This document shows positions 44,352 to 53,406 of a stretch of DNA of 64,000 bases, piece after piece. Position numbers and translations under genes: made by a program. The stretch is taken from positions 1,488,001-1,552,000 of the forward strand of contig NZ_CP126742.1 in assembly GCF_030246945.1 (NCBI RefSeq), written 5' to 3'. The first letter of the stretch is position 1; each line of letters begins with the position of its first letter. This DNA comes from Microbacterium sp. zg-Y1090 (lineage in GTDB: Bacteria; Actinomycetota; Actinomycetes; Actinomycetales; Microbacteriaceae). A model generated the notes under the pieces. That model searched no databases and was not told where the DNA came from. It saw only the letters and a list, made by a program, of their open reading frames with translations.

Positions 44352-44866
44352 GCGTGCTCCTCGGTTGCAGCGGTGGTGTCCGCCCAGCGCGCCACGGCGT
44401 CGACGACGTCGCGCAGCGGGCCGGCGGAGGTGTCGAAGACGACGTCGGCGGTCTGCTCGTACAGCGGCCGGCGCGACTCGTAGATCGCGTGCCAGCGGGC
44501 GACGGGATCCTCCCCCTGCAGCAGCGGACGGGTGGTCGCGCGCAGCCGGGAGGCGATGGTGTCGCCGCCGACGGTGAGCAGCACGACGCGGTGCTCGAGC
44601 AGGGCGACACGGGTGACGGGCTCGAGCACGGCACCACCGCCGAGGGCGACCACGCCTCCGTTCTCGAGCGCCGCGAGCACGGCGTCGCGCTCCAGGCTGC
44701 GGAAGTGTGCCTCGCCGTGCTCGGCGAAGATGCGCTCGATCGGGCCGTGCTCGCGCACGATCGCCGCGTCGGTGTCTGTGAAAGGCACGCCGAGCGACTT
44801 CGCCACGCGGCGGCCGATACTCGTCTTGCCGGCCCCCATGGGGCCGATCAGCACGAGTGCGGTCAT
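44348..44866 (-). CDS. aroK: shikimate kinase
   Basis: Phosphorylates shikimate at the 3-hydroxyl. The 172-residue P-loop kinase has [15 protein letters not shown] (Walker A), [16 protein letters not shown] and GGGAVL for shikimate binding, and the lid arginines in TTRPLL. The ATG at 44866 overlaps the aroC stop (ATGA). Single-domain, not fused to AroB as in some bacteria. Confidence 0.96.
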   Translation of the reverse strand: MTALVLIGPMGAGKTSIGRRVAKSLGVPFTDTDAAIVREHGPIERIFAEHGEAHFRSLERDAVLAALENGGVVALGGGAVLEPVTRVALLEHRVVLLTVGGDTIASRLRATTRPLLQGEDPVARWHAIYESRRPLYEQTADVVFDTSAGPLRDVVDAVARWADTTAATEEHA

Positions 44867-46074
44867 GCCAGCGCGGAGTCGCTGGCCGTCGTCGTGCGCA
44901 GGGACTCGGGGATGGCTGCCAGGTACGACTGCAGGTTGCGCCGGGTCTCCCCCACGCTGTCGCCGCCGAACTTCTCCAGAACCACCTCGGCGAGCACGAG
45001 GGCGGTCATCGCCTCGGCGACCACGCCTGCCGCAGGCACCGCGCACACGTCCGAGCGCTGGTGGTGGGCCGAGGCGGTGTCACCGGTGGTGACGTCGACG
45101 GTGCGCAGCGCGTGCGGCACGGTGGCGATGGGCTTCATGCCCGCCCGAACCCGCAGCACCGTGCCCGTGGACATGCCGCCCTCGGTGCCGCCGGCGCGGT
45201 CGCTGGCGCGCGTGATGCCGGCGTCGGTCGCGAACAGCTCGTCGTGCGCGGCGGAGCCGCGACGACGCGTGGTCTCGAAGCCGTCGCCGACCTCGACCCC
45301 CTTGATGGCCTGGATGCTCATGAGCGCCTGGGCCAGCTTCGCGTCCAGCCGGCGGTCCCACTGCACGTGCGAGCCGAGCCCGGGCGGCACACCGTAGGCG
45401 AGCACCTCCACGATGCCGCCGAGGGTGTCGCCGTCCTTGCGCGCGTCGTCGACCTCGGCGACCATCGCAGCACTCGTGGCCGGGTCGAAGCAGCGCAGCG
45501 GGTCGGCGTCGAGCAGGTCGACGTCGTCGGGGCCGGGCAGCGGAGAGCCGTCCGGAACCCGCACGGGACCGATCGACAGCGTGTGACTGACCAGCCGGAT
45601 GCCGAGTTCGCCGAGGAACGAGCGTGCGACCGCTCCCAATGCCACCCGCGCGGCGGTTTCCCGGGCGCTGGCGCGCTCGAGGATCGGGCGGGCCTCGTCG
45701 AAGTCGTACTTCTGCATGCCGACGAGATCGGCGTGGCCGGGGCGGGGCCGGGTGAGGGGCGCGCTGCGGCCGCGGGACTTGTCCGTGATCTCGACCGGCT
45801 CCGGGCTCATCACCTCGACCCACTTGGGCCACTCGGTGTTGCCGATACGCAACGCGATCGGGCTGCCGAGGCTCGTGCCGTGGCGGACGCCGGCCGAGAT
45901 GGCCAACTCGTCCCGCTCGAACTTCATGCGGGAGCCGCGACCGTAGCCGAGCTTGCGTCGGGCCAGATCGGCTTGGATCGCGTCGCGCGAGACGGGGACG
46001 CCTGCGGGCAGGCCCTCCATGATGGCGACGAGTTCTGGGCCGTGCGATTCGCCGGCTGTGAGCACGCGGAGCAT
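44863..46074 (-). CDS. aroC: chorismate synthase
   Basis: Makes chorismate from EPSP using reduced FMN. The 403 residues begin [21 protein letters not shown] (family signature 1); [30 protein letters not shown] and [10 protein letters not shown] are the other conserved blocks. The ATG at 46074 is four bases after the aroE stop. EPSP synthase (aroA) is not in this window. Confidence 0.97.
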   Translation of the reverse strand: MLRVLTAGESHGPELVAIMEGLPAGVPVSRDAIQADLARRKLGYGRGSRMKFERDELAISAGVRHGTSLGSPIALRIGNTEWPKWVEVMSPEPVEITDKSRGRSAPLTRPRPGHADLVGMQKYDFDEARPILERASARETAARVALGAVARSFLGELGIRLVSHTLSIGPVRVPDGSPLPGPDDVDLLDADPLRCFDPATSAAMVAEVDDARKDGDTLGGIVEVLAYGVPPGLGSHVQWDRRLDAKLAQALMSIQAIKGVEVGDGFETTRRRGSAAHDELFATDAGITRASDRAGGTEGGMSTGTVLRVRAGMKPIATVPHALRTVDVTTGDTASAHHQRSDVCAVPAAGVVAEAMTALVLAEVVLEKFGGDSVGETRRNLQSYLAAIPESLRTTTASDSALA

Positions 46075-46078
46075 TCGC

Positions 46079-46918
46079 CTATCCTCCCACGAGCGCCCGC
46101 CGCATCGCGGCCAGCACCTCGGTCTCGTCGGGGAGCGCCGCGTCGGCGTCGCCGCCGACGAAGACGCGCACCTGCAGCAGCGCCTGGTGCAGCAGCATCC
46201 CCTCTCCGGAGACCGCGGGGTGTCCCGCGCGCTCCCACGCCTGCGAGAGCGCGGTCGGCCAGTGGCCGTAGACGACGTCCATGAGCAGGCCGCCCGCACC
46301 GGCGAGGGCGTCGACGGTGGAAGCCGCCACCGTCGCGTCGCCCGGGAGCGTGGCGACCGTCACCGGCGCCGTGGCATACGGCTCGTCGGACAGCGGCTCG
46401 GCCTGCACGGCGATGCCCAGTCGATCGCCGAGGGTCTTCAGCGGTTCGACCGCAGCCGGCCGCCGGGCGGCGACGGCGACGTGCTCGGCGCCGAGCTCCG
46501 CGAGGGCGACGAGGGCGGAGGTGGCTGTCGCGCCCGCCCCCACGATGCGCGCCCGTCCGGGCGTGTCGATTCCGGCCTCGCGCAAGGCGCGCACGATGCC
46601 GCCCACGTCGGTGTTCACGCCGCGGGGTTTGTCGCCGGTGAGCAGCAGCGTGTTGACCGCCCCTGTCGCCGCGGCACGGTCATCGTGGGTCGCGGCGGCA
46701 GCGTAGGCGGCGCCCTTCAGGGGCATCGTCAGCGACAGCCCGCGCAGGCCGGCCGACCGCGCGTCGGCGAGGGCCGCCGCGAAGCCCGCTTCGTCGACGC
46801 GGCGCCGCCCGTACGACCACGGCAGCCCCAGCACGCGATACGCCGCGGCGTGCAGCTGCGGCGATCTGCTGTGCGCGACCGGATCGCCCCAGACCTCCAG
46901 GGCGGTGCCCTCCCCCAC
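46079..46918 (-). CDS. aroE: shikimate 5-dehydrogenase
   Basis: Reduces 3-dehydroshikimate with NADPH. The 279-residue protein has the shikimate-binding HSRSP, catalytic Lys in [12 protein letters not shown], the catalytic Asp in [10 protein letters not shown] and a nucleotide loop [13 protein letters not shown]. The start is GTG at 46918, two bases after mltG ends. First aro gene of the run aroE-aroC-aroK-aroB-GNAT-aroQ. Confidence 0.95.
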   Translation of the reverse strand: MGEGTALEVWGDPVAHSRSPQLHAAAYRVLGLPWSYGRRRVDEAGFAAALADARSAGLRGLSLTMPLKGAAYAAAATHDDRAAATGAVNTLLLTGDKPRGVNTDVGGIVRALREAGIDTPGRARIVGAGATATSALVALAELGAEHVAVAARRPAAVEPLKTLGDRLGIAVQAEPLSDEPYATAPVTVATLPGDATVAASTVDALAGAGGLLMDVVYGHWPTALSQAWERAGHPAVSGEGMLLHQALLQVRVFVGGDADAALPDETEVLAAMRRALVGG

Positions 46919-46920
46919 CG

Positions 46921-48636
46921 TCAGCAGCCCGAGTCGGGGTTGTCAGCGCACCACTGCTGCCACTGCTTGACCGCCTGCTCGTGTTCGGCGCCGGTGTTGG
47001 TGAAGATCGTCTCGCCGGTGTCGAGGTTCACGGTGACGAAGTACATCCACGGGCCCTCCGCGGGGTGCATCGCCGCGTCGATCGCGAGATCGCCGGGGTT
47101 GGCGATGGGTCCGACGGGCAGTCCCGGATGACGGTAGGTGTTCCACGGGTTGTCGTCTTCGAGGGCCTCGCGGGACGAGCTGACGGTGCCGTCGTGCATC
47201 TCCTGATAGCCGTATTGGGCGGTGGAGTCCATCTGCAGCAGACCGTTGGTCTCGTTGTTGTCCGGCGCCAGGCGGTTCTGGATGACGCGGGACACCTTGT
47301 AGAAGTCGTCCTCGAACCGCGCCTCGCGCTGGATGATCGACGCGATGGTGAGGATCTCCTCGCGACGCTCACCCGGCACCCCGGCGGCGTCGAGCGACTG
47401 CACGGTGCGGTCCACCAGGGTGCGGACGACATCGGTCGCGGTGACGCCGGGGTCGAACGTGTAGGTCGCCGGGAACAGCCACCCTTCGAGGGTGTCGGCG
47501 GCGACGCCGTAGTCGGCGGGGTTGGCCACCGCCGCCTCGAACTCCTCGACGGGCAGAGCCAGACCCTCGGCCAGCAGCGGCAGGGACTGCTCGACGGTCA
47601 GTCCTTCGCGCAGCTGCGCGGTGTTGGACTGCTTCTTGGCCGGGTCGAGCAGCGCGTCGAGGGCGGCGGCGGAGGTCATCTTCTGCTGCAGCAGGTACAC
47701 GCCCGGCTGGAAGGGCGGGTTCTGGCGGGTGTCGATGAGGTAGTCGTAGAACGCGTCGGGGGTCTTCGTGACGCCGGCGTCGAACAGCGCCTGCGAGATC
47801 GGGCCGCCCGTGTCGCCGGAGAGGATCGTCACGAGGGCTTCGCCGGTGGCCTCGCCCTCTTCGTAGTCCTTCGGCTCCTCCCAGCCCATGAAGGCGCGGA
47901 TGGGCTGTTCGTACGTGTTCCACACCCAGGCGACGCCGACACCGATGCCGCCGACGAGGGCGAGCACCACGGCCAGGGCGACCCAGGCGCCGACCCGGCG
48001 CCTGCGGCGGTCCGGCGGGGGCGGTGGTGCGCCGACCTGATCGGTCGAGACCTCTCCGGTGAACAGCGCATCGAGCGTCGCGGTGGCGGCGGGGCGAGCC
48101 GCCGGAACGGGCGCTGCCGGGCGTGCGGCCTCGCCGTCGCGGGGTGCAGGGCCGCTCGCGGCAGGCTCAGACCCTGCCGGAGCCGACTCGGACGCCGCGG
48201 GCGCCGATTCGGATGCCACTCGGGACGACACCGACCCGACGGCTGCCGAGGGCGACGACTCGGTTGCCGAGGGAGACGACTCGGACGCGACGGATGCCGA
48301 GGCGGGGCGCGGGTGCGGAGTCTCATCCGGCGGAGCGGACGCCTGCGATCGCGCGGCTGCCGCGGCTGCCCGACGCGCTTCTCGCCGCGACAGCGGGCGA
48401 CCGGGGGGCGCGGGCTCGGTCTCGGGCGCCGACGATGGCGACGGTGATGTCGCCTCGGGAGCGCTCTCGCCTGCCGTGGCGGTGTCCTCGCCCTCGTCTT
48501 CGACGTGGGCTGCGGTGGCCCCTCCCGGGGCGGTTCCCTCCGGTGCACGCGCGACGCCGGCGCGCCCACGGGGGTCGGGGAGCTTGCCGAACAGGTCGGC
48601 GAACGGATCGTCGAACGGTGACGAGGGTGCGGGCAT
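46921..48636 (-). CDS. mltG: endolytic peptidoglycan transglycosylase MltG
   Basis: Cleaves nascent glycan strands at the membrane, setting strand length. The 571-residue protein has a long cytoplasmic low-complexity region (about 30-210, rich in Ala, Ser, Pro, Glu), one transmembrane segment (216-238) and an extracellular YceG domain with the catalytic Glu in IASIIQREARFEDD and NPWNTYRHPGLPVGPIANPG. The N-terminal extension is much longer than in E. coli MltG but common in Actinobacteria. The ATG shares a base with the ruvX stop. Confidence 0.93.
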   Translation of the reverse strand: MPAPSSPFDDPFADLFGKLPDPRGRAGVARAPEGTAPGGATAAHVEDEGEDTATAGESAPEATSPSPSSAPETEPAPPGRPLSRREARRAAAAAARSQASAPPDETPHPRPASASVASESSPSATESSPSAAVGSVSSRVASESAPAASESAPAGSEPAASGPAPRDGEAARPAAPVPAARPAATATLDALFTGEVSTDQVGAPPPPPDRRRRRVGAWVALAVVLALVGGIGVGVAWVWNTYEQPIRAFMGWEEPKDYEEGEATGEALVTILSGDTGGPISQALFDAGVTKTPDAFYDYLIDTRQNPPFQPGVYLLQQKMTSAAALDALLDPAKKQSNTAQLREGLTVEQSLPLLAEGLALPVEEFEAAVANPADYGVAADTLEGWLFPATYTFDPGVTATDVVRTLVDRTVQSLDAAGVPGERREEILTIASIIQREARFEDDFYKVSRVIQNRLAPDNNETNGLLQMDSTAQYGYQEMHDGTVSSSREALEDDNPWNTYRHPGLPVGPIANPGDLAIDAAMHPAEGPWMYFVTVNLDTGETIFTNTGAEHEQAVKQWQQWCADNPDSGC

Positions 48637-49109
48637 CAGGCGGGCTCCTGGGCCGGGGGCGACGGGTTTCCAGGCGGCCGACCGGTGCTCTTCTCGACAT
48701 CGAGTGCATGCTGCAGCAGAACCACGGCGGCGACCTGATCGACAATGCTACGAGAATCTCGCTGTGAGCGCCCGCTTTGTCTCAAAGCAGCATGCGCCGA
48801 GACCGTGCTGAGCCGCTCGTCCACCAGCCGTACCGGGGGGTCGCCGGCTTCGGCGAGGGCTGCGGCGAACGCACGCGCGTCCGCCGTCGAGGCGGTGTCC
48901 TCGCCGCGCATGTTCAACGGCAGGCCCACGAGCAGCTCCATCGCGTTGTACTCCGCCGCGATCTCGCGCACCCGCGCCACCGCCTGCTCGTTGCGCGGCA
49001 CCGTCTCGACCGGCGTGGCCAGCATGCCATCGGGATCGCACGAGGCGACGCCGACGCGCGCCTTGCCCACGTCGACGCCGATGCGGACGCCCCGTCGGAA
49101 CCCGCTCAC
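48636..49109 (-). CDS. ruvX: RuvX/YqgF-type Holliday junction resolvase-like nuclease
   Basis: RNase H-fold nuclease linked to pre-16S rRNA processing. The 157-residue protein starts (GTG) with RIGVDVGKARVGVASCD, holding the first catalytic Asp, and has ELLVGLPLNMRGEDT and VRLVDERLST with later acidic residues. It lies between alaS (four-base overlap) and mltG (one-base overlap), the standard neighbourhood. Confidence 0.94.
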   Translation of the reverse strand: MSGFRRGVRIGVDVGKARVGVASCDPDGMLATPVETVPRNEQAVARVREIAAEYNAMELLVGLPLNMRGEDTASTADARAFAAALAEAGDPPVRLVDERLSTVSAHAALRQSGRSQRDSRSIVDQVAAVVLLQHALDVEKSTGRPPGNPSPPAQEPA

Positions 49110-51775
49110 GCGGCCTGCGACTCCAAGGCCGAGGTGATCGCGTCGAACGCGGCCGGCATCGCCGCGGCATCCGTCCCGCCGCCCTGGGCGACGTCGTCGC
49201 GTCCGCCGCCACCGCCGCCGAGGGCGGCAGCAGCCGATTTGGCGAGCACGCCGGCCTTCGCACCTGCGGTGCGGGCGGTGTCGTTGGCCGCGACGATGAC
49301 GACGGCACGACCGCCGACGTCGGCACCCAGCGCCACGACCGCCGCGGCATCCGCCCCGAGCCGGTCGCGCACCTGCAGGGCGAGCGAGCGCACATCGTCG
49401 GCGGAACCGGCGGTGCCCAGAGACTGCGCCACGACCTGGAAGCGGCCGATGCGCCGGGCCGAGTCGACCAGCTGCGGCAGCCGCTCCCCGAGCGCGCGCG
49501 CCTCGAACTGCGCGATCTTCTTCTCCGCAGCCTTGAGGTTCGCAGCGAGCTCCGTGATACGGGTCGTCAGCTGATCGCGCGGCGTCTTCAGCGTGGAGGT
49601 CAGCTGCGACACGATGGCGCGTTCGGCGGCGAGCTCGCGGAAGGCGTCCATGCCCACGAGGGCCTCGACGCGGCGGTTCGACGCACCCACAGACGACTCG
49701 CCCACGAGGTTGACCAGGCCGACCTCGGCGCTGGAAGACACGTGGGTACCGCCGCAGAGCTCGCGAGACCAGGGGCCGCCGATGTCGACCATGCGCACGA
49801 CGTCGCCGTACTTCTCGCCGAACAGGGCCTGAGCGCCGAGCGCCTTGGCCTCGTCCAGCGGCAGCACGCGCGTCGTCACCTCGAGGTTGTCCCGCACCGC
49901 GTTGTTCGCGATCTCCTCGATCTCGCTGCGGGTCTCAGCGGAGAGCGCCTGGCCCCAGGTGAAGTCGAACCGCAGATAGCCGGCGCGGTTCAGCGAACCC
50001 GCCTGCGTGGCGGTCTTTCCCAGGGTGTCGCGCAGGGCGGCGTGCACGAGGTGGGTGGCGGAGTGCGCCTGGCGGGCGGCGCGACGGTTCGCGGCATCCA
50101 CGACCGTCGTCGCCGGCTGCCCGACCCCGACCTCGCCGGTGCGCACCTTGACGGTGTGGCTGATGAGTCCGGCCACCGGGCGCTGCACATCGAGCACGTC
50201 GAGCTCGTAGCCCGGGCCGACGATGATGCCCTTGTCGGCGACCTGCCCGCCGGACTCGGCGTAGAGGGTGGTCTCGCCCAGGATCACCTCGGCGGTCTGG
50301 CCGACGGTCGCCCGATCGGTCGACACGCCGTCCACGATGACGCCGAGCACCCGAGACTCGGTCTCGAGGTCGGAGTAGCCGGTGAACACCGTCTCGCCCG
50401 CGGCCCGGAACGCGCTGTACACGCTGTTGTCCGCGAGCGCGCGCTTGCGCGACTTGGCGTCGGCCTTCGCACGGGTGCGCTGCTCCTGCATGAGCGCGTC
50501 GAACCCGGCGCGGTCGACGTCGAGTCCCGCCTCCTGGGCGATCTCGAGCGTGAGGTCGATCGGGAAGCCGTAGGTGTCGTGCAGGAGGAACGCCTCGGAG
50601 CCCGCGATGCTGTTCTTCCCGGCATCCTTCGTCTGCTCGACGGCCATGTCGAGGATCGTCGAACCCGACGCGAGGGTGCGCAGGAACGTCTCCTCCTCGG
50701 CGACGGCGTAGGCCGAGATGCGGCTGTAGTCCGTCTCGACCTCGGGGTAAGCCGCCTTCATCGCGTCGCGGGACGCCGCGAACAGCTCAGGGAAGGTCGG
50801 GGCGTCCACCCCGAGCAGGCGCATCGAGCGGATGGAGCGGCGCATGAGGCGGCGCAGGATGTAGCCGCGGCCCTCGTTGGACGGCGTCACGCCGTCGGAG
50901 AGGAGCATGAGCGAGGAGCGCACGTGATCGGCGACGATGCGGAAGCGCACGTCGTCCTCGTGCACGGCGCCGTAGCGGCGGCCGCTCAGTTCGACGGCGC
51001 GGTCGAGCACGGGACGCACCTGGTCGGTCTCGTACATGTTCTCGACGCCCTGCTTGATGAACGCGACGCGCTCCAGCCCCATGCCGGTGTCGATGTTCTT
51101 GTTGGGGAGGCTCCCGACGATGTCGAAATCCACCTTCGAGCGGACGTTCGTGATCGCGTCCTGCATGAACACGAGGTTCCAGATCTCGGTGAAGCGGCTG
51201 TCGTCCACGACGGGGCCGCCGTCGCGGCCGTACGCGGGCCCGCGGTCGAAGTAGATCTCCGAGCAGGGGCCGGCCGGGCCGGGCTGACCGGTGGTCCAGT
51301 AGTTGTCTTCGCGGCCGAGGCGCTGGATGCGCTCGGCCGGAAGGCCGGCGACTTTCTGCCACAGCATCGCGGCCTCGTCGTCGTCCTCGTAGACGGTGAC
51401 CCACAGGTCGCGCTCGGCGAAGCCCATGCCACCATCGGTCTCGGGCTTCGTCAGCAGCTCCCAGGCGTAGCCGATCGCGCCTTCCTTGAAGTAGTCGCCG
51501 AACGACCAGTTGCCCAGCATCTGGAAGAACGTGCCGTGGCGGGCGGTCTTGCCCACCTCTTCGATGTCGTTGGTGCGGATGCACTTCTGCACGTCGGCCG
51601 CGCGCTTGTACGGCGCCGGCACGGTGCCGTTGAGATACGGGATGAACGGAACCATGCCGGCGATGGTGAACATCACCGACGGGTCGGGGCTGACCAGCGA
51701 GGCCGACGGCACGATGACGTGGTCGTTCTTCTCGAAGTAGTCGAGGTAGCGCTGGGCGATCTCAGCGGTCTTCAT
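49106..51775 (-). CDS. alaS: alanyl-tRNA synthetase
   Basis: Charges tRNA-Ala and edits mischarged Ser/Gly. The 889 residues begin MKTAEIAQRYLDYFEKNDH; class II motifs lie in the first 450, the editing domain zinc ligands in SATHLVHAAL and the CGGTH motif, and the C-terminal C-Ala domain ends Gly-rich (ALGGGGGGRDDVAQGGG). The ATG at 51775 has GAGGA about eight bases upstream. It is followed directly by ruvX-mltG. Confidence 0.97.
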   Translation of the reverse strand: MKTAEIAQRYLDYFEKNDHVIVPSASLVSPDPSVMFTIAGMVPFIPYLNGTVPAPYKRAADVQKCIRTNDIEEVGKTARHGTFFQMLGNWSFGDYFKEGAIGYAWELLTKPETDGGMGFAERDLWVTVYEDDDEAAMLWQKVAGLPAERIQRLGREDNYWTTGQPGPAGPCSEIYFDRGPAYGRDGGPVVDDSRFTEIWNLVFMQDAITNVRSKVDFDIVGSLPNKNIDTGMGLERVAFIKQGVENMYETDQVRPVLDRAVELSGRRYGAVHEDDVRFRIVADHVRSSLMLLSDGVTPSNEGRGYILRRLMRRSIRSMRLLGVDAPTFPELFAASRDAMKAAYPEVETDYSRISAYAVAEEETFLRTLASGSTILDMAVEQTKDAGKNSIAGSEAFLLHDTYGFPIDLTLEIAQEAGLDVDRAGFDALMQEQRTRAKADAKSRKRALADNSVYSAFRAAGETVFTGYSDLETESRVLGVIVDGVSTDRATVGQTAEVILGETTLYAESGGQVADKGIIVGPGYELDVLDVQRPVAGLISHTVKVRTGEVGVGQPATTVVDAANRRAARQAHSATHLVHAALRDTLGKTATQAGSLNRAGYLRFDFTWGQALSAETRSEIEEIANNAVRDNLEVTTRVLPLDEAKALGAQALFGEKYGDVVRMVDIGGPWSRELCGGTHVSSSAEVGLVNLVGESSVGASNRRVEALVGMDAFRELAAERAIVSQLTSTLKTPRDQLTTRITELAANLKAAEKKIAQFEARALGERLPQLVDSARRIGRFQVVAQSLGTAGSADDVRSLALQVRDRLGADAAAVVALGADVGGRAVVIVAANDTARTAGAKAGVLAKSAAAALGGGGGGRDDVAQGGGTDAAAMPAAFDAITSALESQAA

Positions 51776-51834
51776 TCGGGTGTCCTCGAAGGCATGGTCC
51801 AGCACCGTGTGACGGGCCGGACGGGTGGGGCGGA

Positions 51835-52041
51835 TCAGTCGTCGGAGGGAGTCACAGCAGCGACGACCTCGGACAGGCGCGCTTCCTGCTCGCGATAGGC
51901 GTCGCCCATGCGATCGGTGAACTCCGTGATGCGGGCGTCGAGGTCGGCGAGCACTTCGTGGCCGCGCGGGTCCTTGTCGACCAGGTGGGCAAGGATGAAG
52001 CCACCGGCGATCCCCATGACGAACCACACGAACTTCTTCAC
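51835..52041 (-). CDS. small single-pass membrane protein, unknown
   Basis: A 68-residue protein from a GTG at 52041: an N-terminal transmembrane segment (KKFVWFVMGIAGGFILAHLV, about 2-21) followed by a charged helix (EVLADLDARITEFTDRMGDAYREQEARL). A small helical membrane protein between rpsD and alaS is common in this group. I do not recognise a named family with certainty. It is 59 bases upstream of alaS and may be co-transcribed with it. Confidence 0.65.
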   Translation of the reverse strand: MKKFVWFVMGIAGGFILAHLVDKDPRGHEVLADLDARITEFTDRMGDAYREQEARLSEVVAAVTPSDD

Positions 52042-52063
52042 ATCACCACATCCTCGATCTGAT

Positions 52064-52081
52064 GCGCCGCAGAAGCGGCGC
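52064..52081 (-). other. short perfect hairpin upstream of the small membrane gene
   Basis: GCGCCGC and GCGGCGC flank a four-base loop, 23 bases before the GTG at 52041. It may be a second terminator for rpsD or a leader structure; there is no T run to decide. Confidence 0.4.
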
Positions 52082-52108
52082 GGTTCAATGTTAGGTGCAA
52101 ACACCGAA

Positions 52109-52132
52109 GGGCGCCGGGTTGCCCCGACGCCC
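52109..52132 (-). terminator. rpsD terminator
   Basis: On the minus strand GGGCGTCGGG pairs with CCCGGCGCCC (one G-T pair) around a GCAA tetraloop, followed by TTCGGTGTTTG. It starts 33 bases after the rpsD stop codon. Confidence 0.7.
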
Positions 52133-52164
52133 TCCACTGGCGACCTTCGCGGCCTGACCGGGGG

Positions 52165-52794
52165 TCAGCGCGCGGCGTAGTACTCCACAACGAGCTGCAC
52201 GTCACAGGTGACGGGCACCTCGGCACGCTTCGGGCGACGCACGAGGCGTGCCTGCAGCTTGTCGAGCTCGACCTCCAGGTAGCCCGGAACCGGGGGCAGC
52301 ACCTCGGCGTGACCGCCGGCGGCTGCGACCTGGAAGGGCTCCAGGCCCTCGCTCTTGGGCTTGACGTGGATGAGCTGACCCGGCTTCACGCGGAACGACG
52401 GGCGGTCCACAGGCTGGCCGTCGACCAGGATGTGGCGGTGCACGACGAGCTGGCGGGCCTGTGCGGTGGTGCGGGCGAAGCCGGCACGCACGACGAGGGC
52501 ATCCAGACGCATCTCGAGCAGCTCGACGAGGTTCTCACCCGTCAGGCCGTCCTTGCGGCGGGCCTCGTTGAACGTGTTGCGCATCTGCTTCTCGCGGATG
52601 CCGTACTGCTCGCGCAGACGCTGCTTCTCACGCAGACGGACGGCGTAGTCACTGTCCTGCTTGCGCTTGGTGCGGCCGTGCTCGCCGGGAGCGTAGGGAC
52701 GCTTCTCGAGGTAGCGGGCGGCCTTCGGGGTCAGTGCGACGCCGAGGGCGCGCGACAGACGGACCTTGCGGCGGTCCTGGGACTTCGTTGCCAC
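52165..52794 (-). CDS. rpsD: 30S ribosomal protein S4
   Basis: Primary 16S rRNA-binding protein of the small subunit. The 209 residues begin (GTG) VATKSQDRRKVRLSRALGV and contain KRPYAPGEHGRTKRK, an S4 RNA-binding domain (LEMRLDALVVRAGFARTTAQ, VHRHILVDGQ) and the usual C-terminus. There are no N-terminal zinc cysteines, so it is the zinc-free form. AAGGA lies eight bases before the GTG. It stands alone, outside the alpha operon, with a structured leader of about 140 bases. Confidence 0.96.
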   Translation of the reverse strand: MATKSQDRRKVRLSRALGVALTPKAARYLEKRPYAPGEHGRTKRKQDSDYAVRLREKQRLREQYGIREKQMRNTFNEARRKDGLTGENLVELLEMRLDALVVRAGFARTTAQARQLVVHRHILVDGQPVDRPSFRVKPGQLIHVKPKSEGLEPFQVAAAGGHAEVLPPVPGYLEVELDKLQARLVRRPKRAEVPVTCDVQLVVEYYAAR

Positions 52795-53036
52795 GAAGTA
52801 TTCCTTCCGATGACGTGGCCGCGACTTTCGCGGCTCACGGACGTATCGCCTCTCCTCGCCCTGTCCGGACTGCACGCCGGGGCATGCCGGAAGGTGGTGA
52901 AGAGAAGAGTGGATGCCCGAAAACTGGGTTTCGAGCCGATCAAGCCTAACAGATCCCCTCTGCCCGCCGCCTGAGTCCTGGACCCACCCTCGCCCCGCGG
53001 CATCCCGCGCTGCCCGCGCTGCTCGCGCTGCCCGGC
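52795..53036 (-). promoter_or_regulatory. rpsD leader and promoter region
   Basis: Non-coding stretch ahead of rpsD. On the minus strand TAGGCT (52948-52943) is the likely -10 element, giving a leader of about 140 bases. A hairpin at 52814-52839 (CGTG-A-GCCGCGA, loop AAG, TCGCGGC-CACG) lies about 20 bases before the start. S4 represses its own synthesis through leader RNA in other bacteria; such control here is an inference. Confidence 0.5.
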
Positions 53037-53102
53037 GCTGCTCGAGTGTCGCTTCCGCACAGTCCCCGCGGCCGGCACCCACCGAACGTGACACCGGAGC
53101 GG
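53037..53102 (+). repeat. 67-bp palindromic intergenic repeat, copy B1
   Basis: Starts GCTGCTCGAGTGTCGC, contains TTCCGCACAGTCCCCGCGG and CACCCACC, and ends GTGACACCGGAGCGG. Nearly identical to B2 and matching the reverse complement of A3. Confidence 0.75.
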
Positions 53103-53145
53103 AGCGGCGCGGCCACAGCGCGGCTCCGCGGCCAGGCGGCCTCGC

Positions 53146-53212
53146 GCCGCTCGAGTGTCGCTTCCGCACAGTCCCCGCGGGTGCCACCCACCGAACGAGA
53201 CACCGGAGCGGC
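53146..53212 (+). repeat. 67-bp palindromic intergenic repeat, copy B2
   Basis: Same orientation as B1 and nearly identical through CGCTCGAGTGTCGCTTCCGC and the CACCCACCGAACG box, ending GAGACACCGGAGCGGC. Separated from B1 by 43 GC-rich bases. Confidence 0.75.
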
Positions 53213-53222
53213 TCGGGGTGCG

Positions 53223-53286
53223 GCTCCGGTGTCACGCGCGCAGGGTTCGGATGCCCCGCGCCCGCCGGAAGCGACACTCGAGCGGG
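53223..53286 (-). repeat. 67-bp palindromic intergenic repeat, copy B3
   Basis: In the opposite orientation: it starts GCTCCGGTGTCAC and ends GCGACACTCGAGCGGG on the plus strand. Its interior differs from B1 and B2 while the ends are conserved, and it could form a large hairpin with B2. Confidence 0.7.
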
Positions 53287-53308
53287 CCGTGGTGCGGGTC
53301 GGGCGACC

Positions 53309-53398
53309 GCAGGCACGGACGCCGCAGGCACGGATGCCGCGGCACGGACGCCGCAGGCACGGACGCCGCGCGACACGGATGCCGCGGGCACGGATTCC
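53309..53398. repeat. 15-bp minisatellite, six units
   Basis: Units of GCAGGCACGGACGCC and variants (14-16 bases) run head to tail up to nine bases before the rarA stop codon. Three of the units carry GGATGCC or a one-base variant. It is non-coding. Confidence 0.8.
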
Positions 53399-53406
53399 GC
53401 AGCGGG

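Noticed and set aside
53309..53398. A CRISPR-like array
   Set aside because: The units are contiguous 14-16 bp repeats with no unique spacers and no cas genes nearby.
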